Source: Pseudolabrys sp. Root1462
Lineage (GTDB): Bacteria > Pseudomonadota > Alphaproteobacteria > Rhizobiales > Xanthobacteraceae
Reading direction: 5' to 3'
Length of the DNA stretch: 63,539 bases
NCBI RefSeq assembly: GCF_001426945.1
Contig: NZ_LMFS01000001.1
Coordinates: 3,317,897 to 3,381,435 of the forward strand
In this document: positions 8,653 to 16,829 of the stretch, piece after piece
Layout of the letters: each line of letters opens with the position of its first letter
How positions within the stretch are numbered: the first letter of the stretch is position 1
Program-made: the position numbers and the translations under genes
The notes under the pieces: model-generated
Seen by the model: only the letters and a program-made list of their open reading frames with translations
Databases searched by the model: none
What the model was told of the DNA's origin: nothing

Positions 8653-8731
8653 CTCGTCCCGCGGAAGCGAGGACCCAGACTAGGCTGCCTCTGGAAAAGA
8701 ACTGGATTCTCGCCTTTGCGGGATGAGCGGA
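8653..8731. repeat. degenerate palindromic intergenic repeat
   Basis: CTCGTCCCGCGGAAGCGAGG, then ACTGGATTCTCGCCTTTGCG and GGATGAGCG, form two imperfect arms of a palindrome. The wording resembles the small intergenic repeats scattered through Bradyrhizobium-type genomes, and a related sequence occurs at 33027-33122. Confidence 0.5.
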
Positions 8732-8755
8732 GCATGAAGCGAGGCTCCGCGACGC

Positions 8756-9766
8756 TTACAGCGTCAGCACTCTTGCATCACCCTGCTCGGTGCCGAAGGC
8801 GAGCACCTGACCACCCTGATCCCAGGCCAATGCGCTGACCGGCTGACCGTCCGCCTCACGCGCCATGATCAGCGCGCCGTCCTCCAGACGAACCATCAGC
8901 ACCGTGCCGTCGGCAAAGCCGGCAGCGCAAACGGGCTGTTTCGGATGACAGGCGACACGCGTGCAGCGGGCCGGCGACTGCGCATACATCGTCGGCTGCT
9001 TGCCCATCGGGCCGTCCTTGCCGTCGAACGGCCACAGGATCAATTGCTCGGAGCCCGAGGTCGCGAGCAGGCCGCCATCATGCGACCATGACAGCGATCG
9101 CACCCGCGCCGAATAGCCGGACATGCGCATGTGCTTGGCATCGACAAGGCGCCAGCCGTGCAAAGTCGGCTCCTGCATCATGGTGACGAGGAAACGGCCG
9201 TCCGGGCTGAGGGTGACGCCGAGATGCGAGCCCTTCCATTCGAGCATTTCGGGCTTGGCACCGGCGGCATTGGGAAACCAGAGCGTCACGCCGTTGTAAT
9301 GCGCAACAGCGACCCGGAAGCCTTTCGGAAAGAACGCCAGGCCGCCGACGGTCGAGGCCGCCTGATGCTCGCGTATCTCGCCCTTGGCCGTCCGCACGCG
9401 CGCGATCTTGCCGGTGGACCACGCCACCGCGCCGTCGGGTCCGAGCGCAACCTGATCGATCCAGCGCTTGCGCTCGTCAGTGGCGATGATTTCAGTCTTG
9501 CCGTCACGGTCGGTCGCGACCAGTTTGCCGTCGTCGCCACCGGTGACGATGCGCGACTGATCCGCCGCGCTCACCAGGATGCCGCCGTCATGCGCGACGA
9601 CGCGCGTGCGTTTCTCGGCCGGCGCAAACAGCAGCGCTTCCTCGCCGAGCACGAAGACCGGCGTCTGCCGCAGGAAATGTACGCCGACGATGGTCGAGCC
9701 TTCGGCTTCGGAAACGATCCGCGCGCGGTCGGCGAGCGAGGGCAAGGGCGTGTTGAGGTCGGTCAT
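8756..9766 (-). CDS. WD40-repeat protein next to a CobW GTPase
   Basis: A 336-residue protein of successive beta-propeller repeats. Examples are ILVSAADQSRIVTGGDDGKLVATDRDGKTEII, VRSLSWSHDGGLLATSGSEQLILWPFDGKDGP and VSALAWDQGGQVLAFGTEQGDARVLTL. It has no signal peptide, so it is probably a cytoplasmic protein-interaction platform. It starts 12 bases after the stop of the CobW-type GTPase on the same strand, which makes a two-gene operon. A role as partner of the metallochaperone is inferred from this linkage only. Confidence 0.87.
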   Translation of the reverse strand: MTDLNTPLPSLADRARIVSEAEGSTIVGVHFLRQTPVFVLGEEALLFAPAEKRTRVVAHDGGILVSAADQSRIVTGGDDGKLVATDRDGKTEIIATDERKRWIDQVALGPDGAVAWSTGKIARVRTAKGEIREHQAASTVGGLAFFPKGFRVAVAHYNGVTLWFPNAAGAKPEMLEWKGSHLGVTLSPDGRFLVTMMQEPTLHGWRLVDAKHMRMSGYSARVRSLSWSHDGGLLATSGSEQLILWPFDGKDGPMGKQPTMYAQSPARCTRVACHPKQPVCAAGFADGTVLMVRLEDGALIMAREADGQPVSALAWDQGGQVLAFGTEQGDARVLTL

Positions 9767-9778
9767 GCTTGAAGAACG

Positions 9779-10828
9779 CTACGCCACGCAGCTCTCGAAG
9801 CCCTTGCGGATCTTCTCTTCCGGCAAATGGCGGCCGATGAAGACGGCGCGGCTGATGCGCTCCTCGCCGTCCTTCCATTTGCGCTGGTGATCGCCGTCCA
9901 GGATCATATGCACGCCCTGGAACACGAAGCGCTCGTCGTCGTCCTTGAACGACAGGATGCCCTTGCAGCGCAGGATATCCTTGCCCTCGGTCTGCACCAG
10001 CTCCTGAATCCACGGGAAGAACTTGTCGGGCGACAGCGGCTTGTCCGACGATACGGAAATGCTCTGCATGTCCTCGTCGTGATAGTGCTTCAGCCCGCCA
10101 TGATGATGGTGGCCGGGGCCATGGTCGTGATCGTGATGATCGTGGTCGTGGTCATCGGCCTCGAGGAAGGCCGGCTCGATCTCGAGAATGCGGTCGAGGT
10201 CGAAGGCGTTGCGACCGAGCACGTCCTTGATGTCGACCTGGGCGCGCGTCGTGCGATGCAGCTTGGCGTAAGGATTGATGCCGCGGATGCGGGCCTCGAC
10301 TTCCTCGAGCTCGGCGGGCGTCACAAGATCGGTCTTGTTGAGCACGATGACGTCGGCGAAGGCGATCTGGTTCTTGGCTTCCGGCGCGTCCTTGAGCCGG
10401 TCCTTGAGCCACTTGGCGTCGGCCACCGTCACGACGGCGTCGAGCCGGGTCTTGGCGCCGACATTCTCGTCCATGAAGAAGGTCTGCGCGACCGGCGCCG
10501 GATCGGCCAGGCCGGTCGTCTCGACGATGATGGCGTCGAACTTGCCCTTGCGGCGCATCAGGCCGTCGATGATGCGGACGAGATCGCCGCGCACCGTGCA
10601 GCAGATGCAGCCATTGTTCATCTCGAACACTTCCTCGTCGACGTCCACCACGAGGTCATTGTCGATGCCGATCTCGCCGAACTCATTGACGATGACGGCG
10701 TATTTCTGGCCGTGCGGCTCGGAGAGGATACGGTTGAGCAGCGTGGTCTTGCCTGCGCCCAGATAGCCGGTGAGCACGGTAACGGGAATTTTGCCGGCCG
10801 GATCGGCCGCGGAAGTGGCGTCGGTCAT
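9779..10828 (-). CDS. CobW/COG0523 family GTPase metallochaperone
   Basis: A 349-residue G3E GTPase. The P-loop is GYLGAGKT (21-28), followed by the family metal motif CICC (74-77), [10 protein letters not shown], and the guanine-specificity motif NKTD. A His/Asp stretch ([18 protein letters not shown]) lies before the C-terminal CobW_C domain. Such proteins deliver Zn (or Co/Fe) to client enzymes. ATG 10828 has GGAG upstream; an earlier in-frame start is unlikely. Zinc is the best guess because of the His-rich loop and the nearby znu locus, but I see no Zur box in its promoter region (10829-10956). Confidence 0.92.
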   Translation of the reverse strand: MTDATSAADPAGKIPVTVLTGYLGAGKTTLLNRILSEPHGQKYAVIVNEFGEIGIDNDLVVDVDEEVFEMNNGCICCTVRGDLVRIIDGLMRRKGKFDAIIVETTGLADPAPVAQTFFMDENVGAKTRLDAVVTVADAKWLKDRLKDAPEAKNQIAFADVIVLNKTDLVTPAELEEVEARIRGINPYAKLHRTTRAQVDIKDVLGRNAFDLDRILEIEPAFLEADDHDHDHHDHDHGPGHHHHGGLKHYHDEDMQSISVSSDKPLSPDKFFPWIQELVQTEGKDILRCKGILSFKDDDERFVFQGVHMILDGDHQRKWKDGEERISRAVFIGRHLPEEKIRKGFESCVA

Positions 10829-10904
10829 GAAATGAGCTCCTTGCGCCAGACATATAAGGCGTCCCCGCCGCCCGTGCAAAACCGCCGTTTTGCCCGCCCA
10901 AAAC

Positions 10905-10934
10905 GCAAAAAAGGCCGCCCCGAGGGGCGGCCTT
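10905..10934 (-). terminator. intrinsic terminator of the glycine-zipper lipoprotein gene
   Basis: An 11-bp stem (AAGGCCGCCCC with GGGGCGGCCTT, loop GAG) is followed on the minus strand by TTTTTTGCG. It lies 22 bases beyond the stop at 10957. Confidence 0.8.
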
Positions 10935-10956
10935 CCGATCTGATAGCCCAGATGTC

Positions 10957-11226
10957 TTAGCGGCAGCGCACGTAGTGACGGCGGCCGTAGCGATCGTGGT
11001 AATAGCAGCGGCCCGGACGGGTCGCATCCGCGATGATGCCGCCCGCGGCCGCACCGATCAGGCCGCCGGCAACCGCGCCGCCAACCGAATTCGAAGCCAG
11101 ACCGCCGATCAGGGCACCAGTACCGCCGCCGATCAGCGCGCCACCGGCGACGCGATCCTGCCGCGCAGTTTCACAACCAGCCAGCGCCAGAGCCATGACG
11201 CTCACAACCAAGACCTTCTTGAGCAT
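10957..11226 (-). CDS. glycine-zipper outer-membrane lipoprotein
   Basis: An 89-residue protein with a lipoprotein signal ending LALAGC (Cys18). A glycine-zipper stretch follows ([41 protein letters not shown]), then a basic, aromatic tail [15 protein letters not shown]. It resembles the small SlyB/YMGG-type lipoproteins thought to stabilise the outer membrane. ATG 11226 is preceded by GGGAGATAG. Monocistronic. Confidence 0.8.
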   Translation of the reverse strand: MLKKVLVVSVMALALAGCETARQDRVAGGALIGGGTGALIGGLASNSVGGAVAGGLIGAAAGGIIADATRPGRCYYHDRYGRRHYVRCR

Positions 11227-11330
11227 GTTCTATCTCCCGGGGTGTCGAATTGACGTACTAATCGTTACAGGCCGTAGGTAGCACATGGCCCGCCTTGTAA
11301 TGCCCGAGAGGCCAGAAAGTTCCCGAAGAT

Positions 11331-11966
11331 CTAACCCTGGACCACCTTGACCTGGGTACCGACCGGGACGCGGCTGTAGAGATCGAGAATGTCCTGATTG
11401 TACAGCCGGATGCAGCCGCTCGATACCGCCGTGCCGATAGTTTCCGGCTCGGTCGTGCCGTGCAGCCGGAAGTAGGTATCGTGGCCGTTGCGGTAGAGGT
11501 AAAGCGCACGCGGCCCGAGCGGATTATCGGGGCCGCCCGCCATGCCGCCGGCATAGGCGCGGTAGCGCGGAATGGCGTGCATCATGTTAGCCGTCGGCGT
11601 CCAGCGCGGCCATTGCTCCTTGCGACCGATCACGGCGCTGCCGCGGAAATTCAGGGCTTCGCTGCGACCGACGCCGACGCTGTAGCGAAGGGCCTTGCCG
11701 CCGGCTTCGACCAGATAGAGCCGGCGCTGCGGCACGTTAACGACAATGGTGCCCGGCTTCTCGTTGCCGTTCCAGGACACCTCGGTACGCGCCAGGCTGG
11801 GATCGATGTTTTCGACGGCTGCAATCGAATGTCCACCGTCGTTCACGCTGCCATAGTCGGCAGTCACGCAACCGGCCACAAACAATGGCAGGCCAATGGT
11901 AAATGCCCGCCGGCTGAGACGGGCGACGGTCGCGGAATCGGGAAGGTCCATTTTCGGTCTTTTCAT
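11331..11966 (-). CDS. L,D-transpeptidase (YkuD domain), probable lipoprotein
   Basis: About 211 residues. The N-terminus has RRAFTIGLPLFVAGC, a signal with a lipobox cysteine. The YkuD domain begins at GTIVVNVPQRRLYLVEAGG and contains the catalytic block HGTTEPETIG...SSGCIRLYNQD (His and Cys of the HX-SHGC motif). Such enzymes cross-link peptidoglycan 3-3 or attach proteins to it in the periplasm. I start at 11966 (MKRPKMDL); 11951 is also possible. The frame is open further upstream, but that segment has a composition unlike the family. Confidence 0.88.
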   Translation of the reverse strand: MKRPKMDLPDSATVARLSRRAFTIGLPLFVAGCVTADYGSVNDGGHSIAAVENIDPSLARTEVSWNGNEKPGTIVVNVPQRRLYLVEAGGKALRYSVGVGRSEALNFRGSAVIGRKEQWPRWTPTANMMHAIPRYRAYAGGMAGGPDNPLGPRALYLYRNGHDTYFRLHGTTEPETIGTAVSSGCIRLYNQDILDLYSRVPVGTQVKVVQG

Positions 11967-12419
11967 TGTCCACTCGAAGCATTTTGCGGCATTTTGCGGA
12001 CATCCGTCGCATATGCAACTGGCGGAAGACGAAACACACACGCTGTTGCCCTTGGGTGACAAGAATTATGCGGGCGATACGGCGCGAGCGACCGCGGCGG
12101 GCGGGCTTGGGCTTTACCACGCCGATTAACTACCAGACCAAGCCGCAACCGCGCCGTTCGCGCCGGGCTGGTAATCTGGCCGAAGCCCTAGGACAGATTA
12201 GTGATGCCGTTTGTCCGGGCGAGAGGCAGCCGGGTGGTCAAACATCCGGTTGCCTCGCTTGCTTTTGCGGCCCGCCGAGCGTCGCTCCGCGCCGTTTACA
12301 TCAAGTTTCAGGGCAATTTTTCAGTTTTATTCACTCTTGCCGCCTAGGCTTTGTGGAACAACGCGTCATCACCACGCGCGCCGAGGCCCCGCGGCGTCGC
12401 GCAATTTTGGGTTCCGCCC
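11967..12419. other. intergenic region with an inverted repeat
   Basis: About 450 bases without a convincing gene between two divergent genes. At 12217-12262 an imperfect hairpin (GCGAGAGGCAGCCGG pairing with CCGGTTGCCTCGC) is followed by TTGCTTTTGCGG and may be a terminator or a small-RNA end. I see nothing else I can name. Confidence 0.4.
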
Positions 12420-12596
12420 ATGTCGTTTACGGCTATCGAGAACTTCCTGCAGAACGCGCGGGCCCAGATCGGTCAGCGGGACATCAACGAGAGCATGTTG
12501 CGCGCCCTCACCGAGATGACCCGCGAGATCAAGCGGCTCGAAGACGAACTGCGACGCGTCCAGCGCGACGTCCGCGTCGGCCGGCGATTCGGCTGA
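12420..12596 (+). CDS. 58-residue coiled-coil protein
   Basis: MSFTAIENFLQNARAQIGQ opens a short protein. Its second half (ESMLRALTEMTREIKRLEDELRRVQRDVRV) has a heptad-like pattern suggesting a coiled coil. There is no signal peptide or membrane segment. I do not recognise a family. The ATG at 12420 gives a natural N-terminus, but no strong ribosome site is visible, so the gene is probable rather than certain. Confidence 0.55.
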   Translation: MSFTAIENFLQNARAQIGQRDINESMLRALTEMTREIKRLEDELRRVQRDVRVGRRFG

Positions 12597-12621
12597 GTCG
12601 TCTCCTTCTGGCCGGCTTTTC

Positions 12622-12846
12622 CTAGCGCTTGCGCAGCTCGTAGCGCGCCTCGGCGATATCCTGCACGACATCGCAGCCGCATTCCCGCGCAAAGGCGCGT
12701 AACGCCGAACGGGCGAAGGGATCCGGCTCCCCCGGCGGAAACAGCCCGGCGAACTGGCCATAGGTCAGATCGAAGACATGACCGATGGGCATGTCTTCGA
12801 GGTAGCTCTTCAACACCTCGCGGGTAAGCATCGCCGCCATCGGCAT
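12622..12846 (-). CDS. 74-residue hypothetical protein divergent from znuA
   Basis: A small soluble protein (MPMAAMLTREVLKSYLEDMPIGHVFDLTYGQFAGLFPPGEPDP...ECGCDVVQDIAEARYELRKR). I place the start at 12846, where AGAGGACC precedes the ATG. The frame is open to a GTG at 12963, which would run through the Zur box. It is divergent from znuA, so the same Zur operator could control it. I do not recognise a family; a CxC is its only obvious metal-ligand feature. Confidence 0.55.
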   Translation of the reverse strand: MPMAAMLTREVLKSYLEDMPIGHVFDLTYGQFAGLFPPGEPDPFARSALRAFARECGCDVVQDIAEARYELRKR

Positions 12847-12932
12847 GGTCCTCTGCGCCCGAGCGAGCCACTCGGTAACGCCTGATAGCGCCGAATGCCG
12901 CCCGATCAAGCGCCGCCTCAGTCTTGCCAAAG

Positions 12933-12955
12933 GAAATGTTATAATGTTACATATC
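12933..12955. promoter_or_regulatory. Zur operator upstream of znuA
   Basis: A 23-bp imperfect palindrome whose left arm reads GAAATGTTATAA and whose right arm, read on the opposite strand, is GATATGTAACAT. This matches the AT-rich rhizobial Zur box in form. It stands out from the GC-rich surroundings and ends 26 bases before the znuA start. Zn-bound Zur would repress znuA here and perhaps the divergent small gene. Confidence 0.8.
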
Positions 12956-12981
12956 TGACCCACTCATTATGAGGAATGCCG

Positions 12982-13863
12982 ATGAACGTCCGTTTCGCCG
13001 CCCTGCTCGCCGTTGTCGCCGCGCCCTTCATCAGCGCGCCGGCGCATGCCGCCGACGCCAGCATCCAGGTTGTCGCCGCCGAGAATTTCTATGGCGATAT
13101 CGCCCGTGACATCGGCGGCGCGCATGTCGCTGTGATCAGCATCATGTCCAATCCGGACCAGGACCCGCATCTGTTCGAGACGACGCCCGGCGTGGTCAAG
13201 CAGATCGCGGACGCGCAGATCGTCATCCTCAACGGCAATAATTACGATCCGTGGATGCCGAAACTGATGCAGGCCGCGCCGCGGCCGAACCGCGTCGTCA
13301 TTGATGCCGGGCAGATCGTCAACGCCAAGGCCGGCAGCAATCCGCATCTGTGGTACGCGCCGGCAACCATGCCGGCCGTCGCCAAGGCGATCGCCGCGGC
13401 TTTCAGCAAGTCAGACAGCGTGCACGCTGCCGATTACGCCGCCAATCTCGACAAGACCCTGGCCCAGCTCGCGCGCATCAGCCAGCGCGTCGGTCAGATC
13501 CGCGACAAACACAAGGGCAAGGCAGTCACCGCCACTGAACCGGTGTTCGGCCTGATGGCCGAGGCCGCCGGCCTCACCATGCGGAACGAGAAATTCCAGC
13601 TCGCGATGATGAACGACACCGAGCCGAGCGCCCGCGACATCGCCGCCTTCGAGGACGATCTCAAGAACCACAAGGTCAAGGCGATGATCTACAACAAGCA
13701 GGTCTCGGAGAAGCTGACCGAACGGCTGCTGGCGGTCGCCAAAAAGGCCAAGGTGCCCGTCATCGCCGTCACCGAGACCCAGCCGCAAGGCCTAACCTTC
13801 ACCGAATGGATGCTCGGCGAACTCGATTCGCTGGACAAGGCGCTTGACGGCGCCAATTCGTGA
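12982..13863 (+). CDS. znuA: zinc ABC transporter substrate-binding protein
   Basis: A 293-residue periplasmic metal-binding protein with a Sec signal (cleavage after APAHA). Cluster 9 features include ENFYGDIARDIGG, DPHLFE with a metal-ligand His, NPHLWYAPATMPAV, and the C-terminal lobe ending TETQPQGLTFTEWM. It lacks the His-rich loop of E. coli ZnuA, so Mn cannot be excluded from the protein alone. The Zur box and a His-tailed ATPase make zinc the best call. ATG 12982 has GAGGA six bases upstream; an ATG at 12976 directly abuts that site. The membrane and ATPase genes follow on the same strand. Confidence 0.88.
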   Translation: MNVRFAALLAVVAAPFISAPAHAADASIQVVAAENFYGDIARDIGGAHVAVISIMSNPDQDPHLFETTPGVVKQIADAQIVILNGNNYDPWMPKLMQAAPRPNRVVIDAGQIVNAKAGSNPHLWYAPATMPAVAKAIAAAFSKSDSVHAADYAANLDKTLAQLARISQRVGQIRDKHKGKAVTATEPVFGLMAEAAGLTMRNEKFQLAMMNDTEPSARDIAAFEDDLKNHKVKAMIYNKQVSEKLTERLLAVAKKAKVPVIAVTETQPQGLTFTEWMLGELDSLDKALDGANS

Positions 13864-13891
13864 GTCTTCCTTTCCAGGGAAAACATTAAAT

Positions 13892-13998
13892 CGTCATGGC
13901 CGGGCATAGCCGTTCGAAGAACGCCTATGTCCCGGCCACCCGCGACTTCATAAAGCTGCTAGAAAGTCGTGGATGCCCGGCACAAGGCCTGGCGTGAC
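13892..13998. repeat. nested palindromic repeat between znuA and znuC
   Basis: An inner cruciform (GGCCGGGCATAG...CTATGTCCCGGCC around CGTTCGAAGAACG) is followed by GTGGATGCCCGGCACAAGGC and CTGGCGTGAC. The pattern GTCATGGCCGGGC...GTCCCGGCCA...GGATGCCCGG is the common Bradyrhizobiaceae-type intergenic repeat. It could fold in the mRNA and reduce znuC/znuB relative to znuA. Confidence 0.65.
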
Positions 13999-14015
13999 CT
14001 CTAAAGCCACCGCGC

Positions 14016-14849
14016 ATGAACAGCCCTGTCGTCGAGCTCACCCACGCCACCATCGCCGTCGGCAAGCGCGCCGTGCTGCGCGATGTCAGCTTCAGCATTC
14101 AGGCTGGCGATTTCGTCGGCGTGCTCGGCCCCAATGGCGCCGGCAAGACGACGGTGATGCGCGCGATCCTCGGTCTGCTGCCGCCAACCTCAGGTACCAT
14201 CCGCGTGTTCGGCGAAGCGCCGAAGTTCGGCGCCTCGACCATCGGTTATCTGCCGCAGCTGCGCACGGTGCTGCCCGATCTGCGTGTCCGCGGCCTCGAT
14301 TACATTGCCATCTCGCTGCACGGCGAACGCTGGGGCTTGCCATCGCTCGCCGCCGCCGACCGCCACGCCATCGAGGAAACGCTGGATGCCGTCGGCGCCA
14401 GCGATCTGGCGCGCCGGCCCTTGTCCGACATGTCAGGCGGTGAGCGCCAGCGGCTGCTGCTGGCGCAGGCGTTAATCGGCAAGCCCAAGCTTTTGCTGCT
14501 CGACGAACCGCTGATCAGTCTCGATGCCCGGCACCAGGAGGTCGTCATCGACGTCGTGCGCCGGATCGCGCGCGAGCGCGGGATTACCGTGTTGTTCTCG
14601 GCACACGAACTCAATCAGTTGCTCGGCGCCATCGACAAGGTGCTCTACCTTGGCAACGGTCACGCCGCACTCGGCACCGTCGATGAAGTGGTGACAGCGC
14701 CGGTTCTGTCGCGGCTTTACGGCACCGAGATCGAAGTGCTCCGAGCCGGCGGCCACATCTTCGTGATGTCGCGCGGCCGCGATGTCGAACGCGACGCGCA
14801 CCAACATGACCATGATCACGGACACGACCATCATGGCCATGGGCATTGA
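14016..14849 (+). CDS. znuC: zinc ABC transporter ATP-binding protein
   Basis: A 277-residue ABC ATPase. Walker A is GPNGAGKT, the signature is MSGGERQRLLLAQ, Walker B is LLLLDEPL, followed by the switch His in SAHELNQL. It ends in a His/Asp-rich tail (DAHQHDHDHGHDHHGHGH) likely to bind zinc. It lies 152 bases after znuA across the palindromic repeat and 44 bases before the permease. It powers zinc uptake from the cytoplasmic face. Confidence 0.92.
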   Translation: MNSPVVELTHATIAVGKRAVLRDVSFSIQAGDFVGVLGPNGAGKTTVMRAILGLLPPTSGTIRVFGEAPKFGASTIGYLPQLRTVLPDLRVRGLDYIAISLHGERWGLPSLAAADRHAIEETLDAVGASDLARRPLSDMSGGERQRLLLAQALIGKPKLLLLDEPLISLDARHQEVVIDVVRRIARERGITVLFSAHELNQLLGAIDKVLYLGNGHAALGTVDEVVTAPVLSRLYGTEIEVLRAGGHIFVMSRGRDVERDAHQHDHDHGHDHHGHGH

Positions 14850-14893
14850 TCTTGCCTCACCTTCCACTCGCGGGTGAGGGTAAAGGACGACGC

Positions 14894-15694
14894 ATGTTCC
14901 AGTACGAATTCATCACCAACGCTTTCATCGCCTCCGGCATCGTCGCTGTGGTGTCGGGTGTGACCGGCTATTTCCTGGTCATGCGCGGCCAGACTTTCGC
15001 CGGCCACGCGCTGTCGCACATCGGCTTTGCCGGCGCGACCGGCGCCGGGCTGATCGGCCTGTCGCCGCTGTGGGGCCTCGTGGGCTTCACGCTGATGGCC
15101 GGCATCGGCATGGGGCTGATGAGCGAGCGCATCTCGAACCGCGATGTCGCTATCGGCGTCGTGCTGGCGCTGTCGCTCGGCTTCGGCCTGTTGTTCCTGC
15201 ACTACTACACGTCATTCGCGTCTCAGGCGACGGCGCTGCTGTTCGGCAACGTGCTGGCGGTGGACCGCGGGATGATTGCCGCGCTCGGCGTGCTCGGCGC
15301 CGTCGTCGTCGTCGGCCTCGGCGTGATCATGCGGCCGTTGATCTTCGCGACGCTGCAGCCGGAACTGGCCGAAGCCAAAGGCGTGCCGATGCGCTTCATC
15401 TCCACCGCCTTCCTGGCCATCGTGGCGCTGGCGGTCGCCGCCTGCGCGCAGATCGTCGGCGTGCTGATGGTGTTCACGCTGATGGTCGGACCGGGCGCCA
15501 CGGCGCAGCGCCTCACCGGCGGACTGTGGAGCGGCCTTGCGGCCGCTGCCCTGCTCGCGCTCGCCGAAGCCTGGCTGGGCATCGCCATTGCGTTCGAGAC
15601 CGACTGGCCGGTGAGCTTCTGCATCGCCGTACTCAGCGCCATCGGCTATTTCGCCGCCATGATGGTACCGGCGACGGCCCGTCACGCGCATTGA
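14894..15694 (+). CDS. znuB: zinc ABC transporter permease
   Basis: A 266-residue ABC-3 family membrane protein with about seven to eight hydrophobic helices. MFQYEFITNAFIASGIVAVVSGVTGYFLVMRGQTFAGHALSHIGFAGATGA contains the conserved G-H-x-S-H-I-GFAGA motif. I start it at ATG 14894, with AAAGGACG upstream; an earlier in-frame start would translate the ribosome site. Third gene of the znuACB operon. Confidence 0.92.
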   Translation: MFQYEFITNAFIASGIVAVVSGVTGYFLVMRGQTFAGHALSHIGFAGATGAGLIGLSPLWGLVGFTLMAGIGMGLMSERISNRDVAIGVVLALSLGFGLLFLHYYTSFASQATALLFGNVLAVDRGMIAALGVLGAVVVVGLGVIMRPLIFATLQPELAEAKGVPMRFISTAFLAIVALAVAACAQIVGVLMVFTLMVGPGATAQRLTGGLWSGLAAAALLALAEAWLGIAIAFETDWPVSFCIAVLSAIGYFAAMMVPATARHAH

Positions 15695-15703
15695 GAAAGC
15701 AAA

Positions 15704-15727
15704 CGGCCCCGCCGAAGCGGGGCCGAC
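15704..15727. terminator. hairpin between the convergent znuB and TAXI genes
   Basis: An inverted repeat CGGCCCCGC...GCGGGGCCG with a CGAA loop lies between the two stops. On the minus strand it is followed by TTTGCTTTC, so it best serves the TAXI gene, and it may stop znuB transcripts weakly. Confidence 0.55.
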
Positions 15728-15757
15728 CTGTCCACCATCACGCCCGGCTTTCGGGCG

Positions 15758-16723
15758 CTACATCTTGGCGCCGCGCTCCTTGAAGAACTTCACCGCGCCC
15801 GGATGCCACGGAACCGGCGAGTTGTCCTTGATCTGGTTCTCGACCGAGAAGCTGGCGGCTTCCTTGTGGACCGCCACCAGATCCGCCTTCTTGTCCACGA
15901 TCAGCTTGACGATATTGTAGGCATCCTGCTCCGACATCTTGTCGCCGGTGACGAGGATGTTCCAGACGGCGGAGGCCTTGTTCGGCTTGTCCTGGTTCGG
16001 ATAGGTGCCGGCCTTGATGTCCGTCGCCGCGTAAAGGTTGTTGTACTTCTCGTTCATCTTCTTCACGACGTCCGAGTGATCGATCAGCTTGATCTTGACG
16101 CCGGGCGTAGCGCCGAGATCGGTCACCGCCGCCGTCGGCAGGCCGCCGACCCAGAAGAACGCATCGATCTTGTGGTCCTTGATGGCATTGACCGATTCCG
16201 CGACGCCGAGGCGCTCGCGCTTCATGTCCTTATCCTTGTCCAGACCGCCGGCCTCGATGACACGAAACGCCATGACTTCGGTCGCGCTGCCGGGCGAGCC
16301 GGTGGAGACGCGCTTGCCCTTAAGATCCGCGATCGTGTTGACGCCGGTGCCCTCGATCGTCACGACGTGCATGACGTTCGGATAGAGCACCATCAGGGTC
16401 TGCAAGCCGACCTTGTTGCCCTTGAATTTGTCGACGCCGCTGAAGGCGTCAAGCGCCGCGTCGGCCATCGAGAAGCCGATCTCGCTTTGGCCCGAGCCGA
16501 TGAGCTTGAGGTTGTCGACCGAGCCGCCGGTGACCTCGGCGGTCGCCTGCGTGTTCGGCATATTCTTCGACAGGAGATTCGCGAGGCCGCCGCCGATCGG
16601 ATAATACACGCCGCCGGTACCGCCGGTGCCGATGGCGATGGTGCGCTGCTGTGCCGCCGCGCCGCCGATTGAAAGCGTCACGGCCGCCGCGGCTGCCAGT
16701 ACGCCGACGAAAAGTTTATTCAT
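15758..16723 (-). CDS. TAXI-family TRAP solute receptor (first copy)
   Basis: A 321-residue periplasmic binding protein with a Sec signal (MNKLFVGVLAAAAAVTLSIGGAAAQ). The TAXI signature TIAIGTGGTGGVYYPIGGGLA begins the mature part, and LKGKRVSTGSPGSATEV marks the second lobe. It captures an organic acid or amino-acid-like ligand for the fused TRAP permease; the substrate cannot be read. ATG 16723 is preceded by GGGAGGCG. It follows the permease gene (stop 16830) on the same strand, so the pair is one operon with the receptor last. Confidence 0.93.
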   Translation of the reverse strand: MNKLFVGVLAAAAAVTLSIGGAAAQQRTIAIGTGGTGGVYYPIGGGLANLLSKNMPNTQATAEVTGGSVDNLKLIGSGQSEIGFSMADAALDAFSGVDKFKGNKVGLQTLMVLYPNVMHVVTIEGTGVNTIADLKGKRVSTGSPGSATEVMAFRVIEAGGLDKDKDMKRERLGVAESVNAIKDHKIDAFFWVGGLPTAAVTDLGATPGVKIKLIDHSDVVKKMNEKYNNLYAATDIKAGTYPNQDKPNKASAVWNILVTGDKMSEQDAYNIVKLIVDKKADLVAVHKEAASFSVENQIKDNSPVPWHPGAVKFFKERGAKM

Positions 16724-16829
16724 TGTTGTCGCCTCCCATTGCTGATTTTTAAATCCGGCCGGGTAGCTCCCGGCTTCTCGCCAATATTGTGCCGTCTCGA
16801 ACCGGCGAATCCAACGCCTTTCTAAGGCG

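Noticed and set aside
10829-10956. A Zur box in front of the CobW-type gene
   Set aside because: No AT-rich palindrome like that at 12933-12955 is visible.
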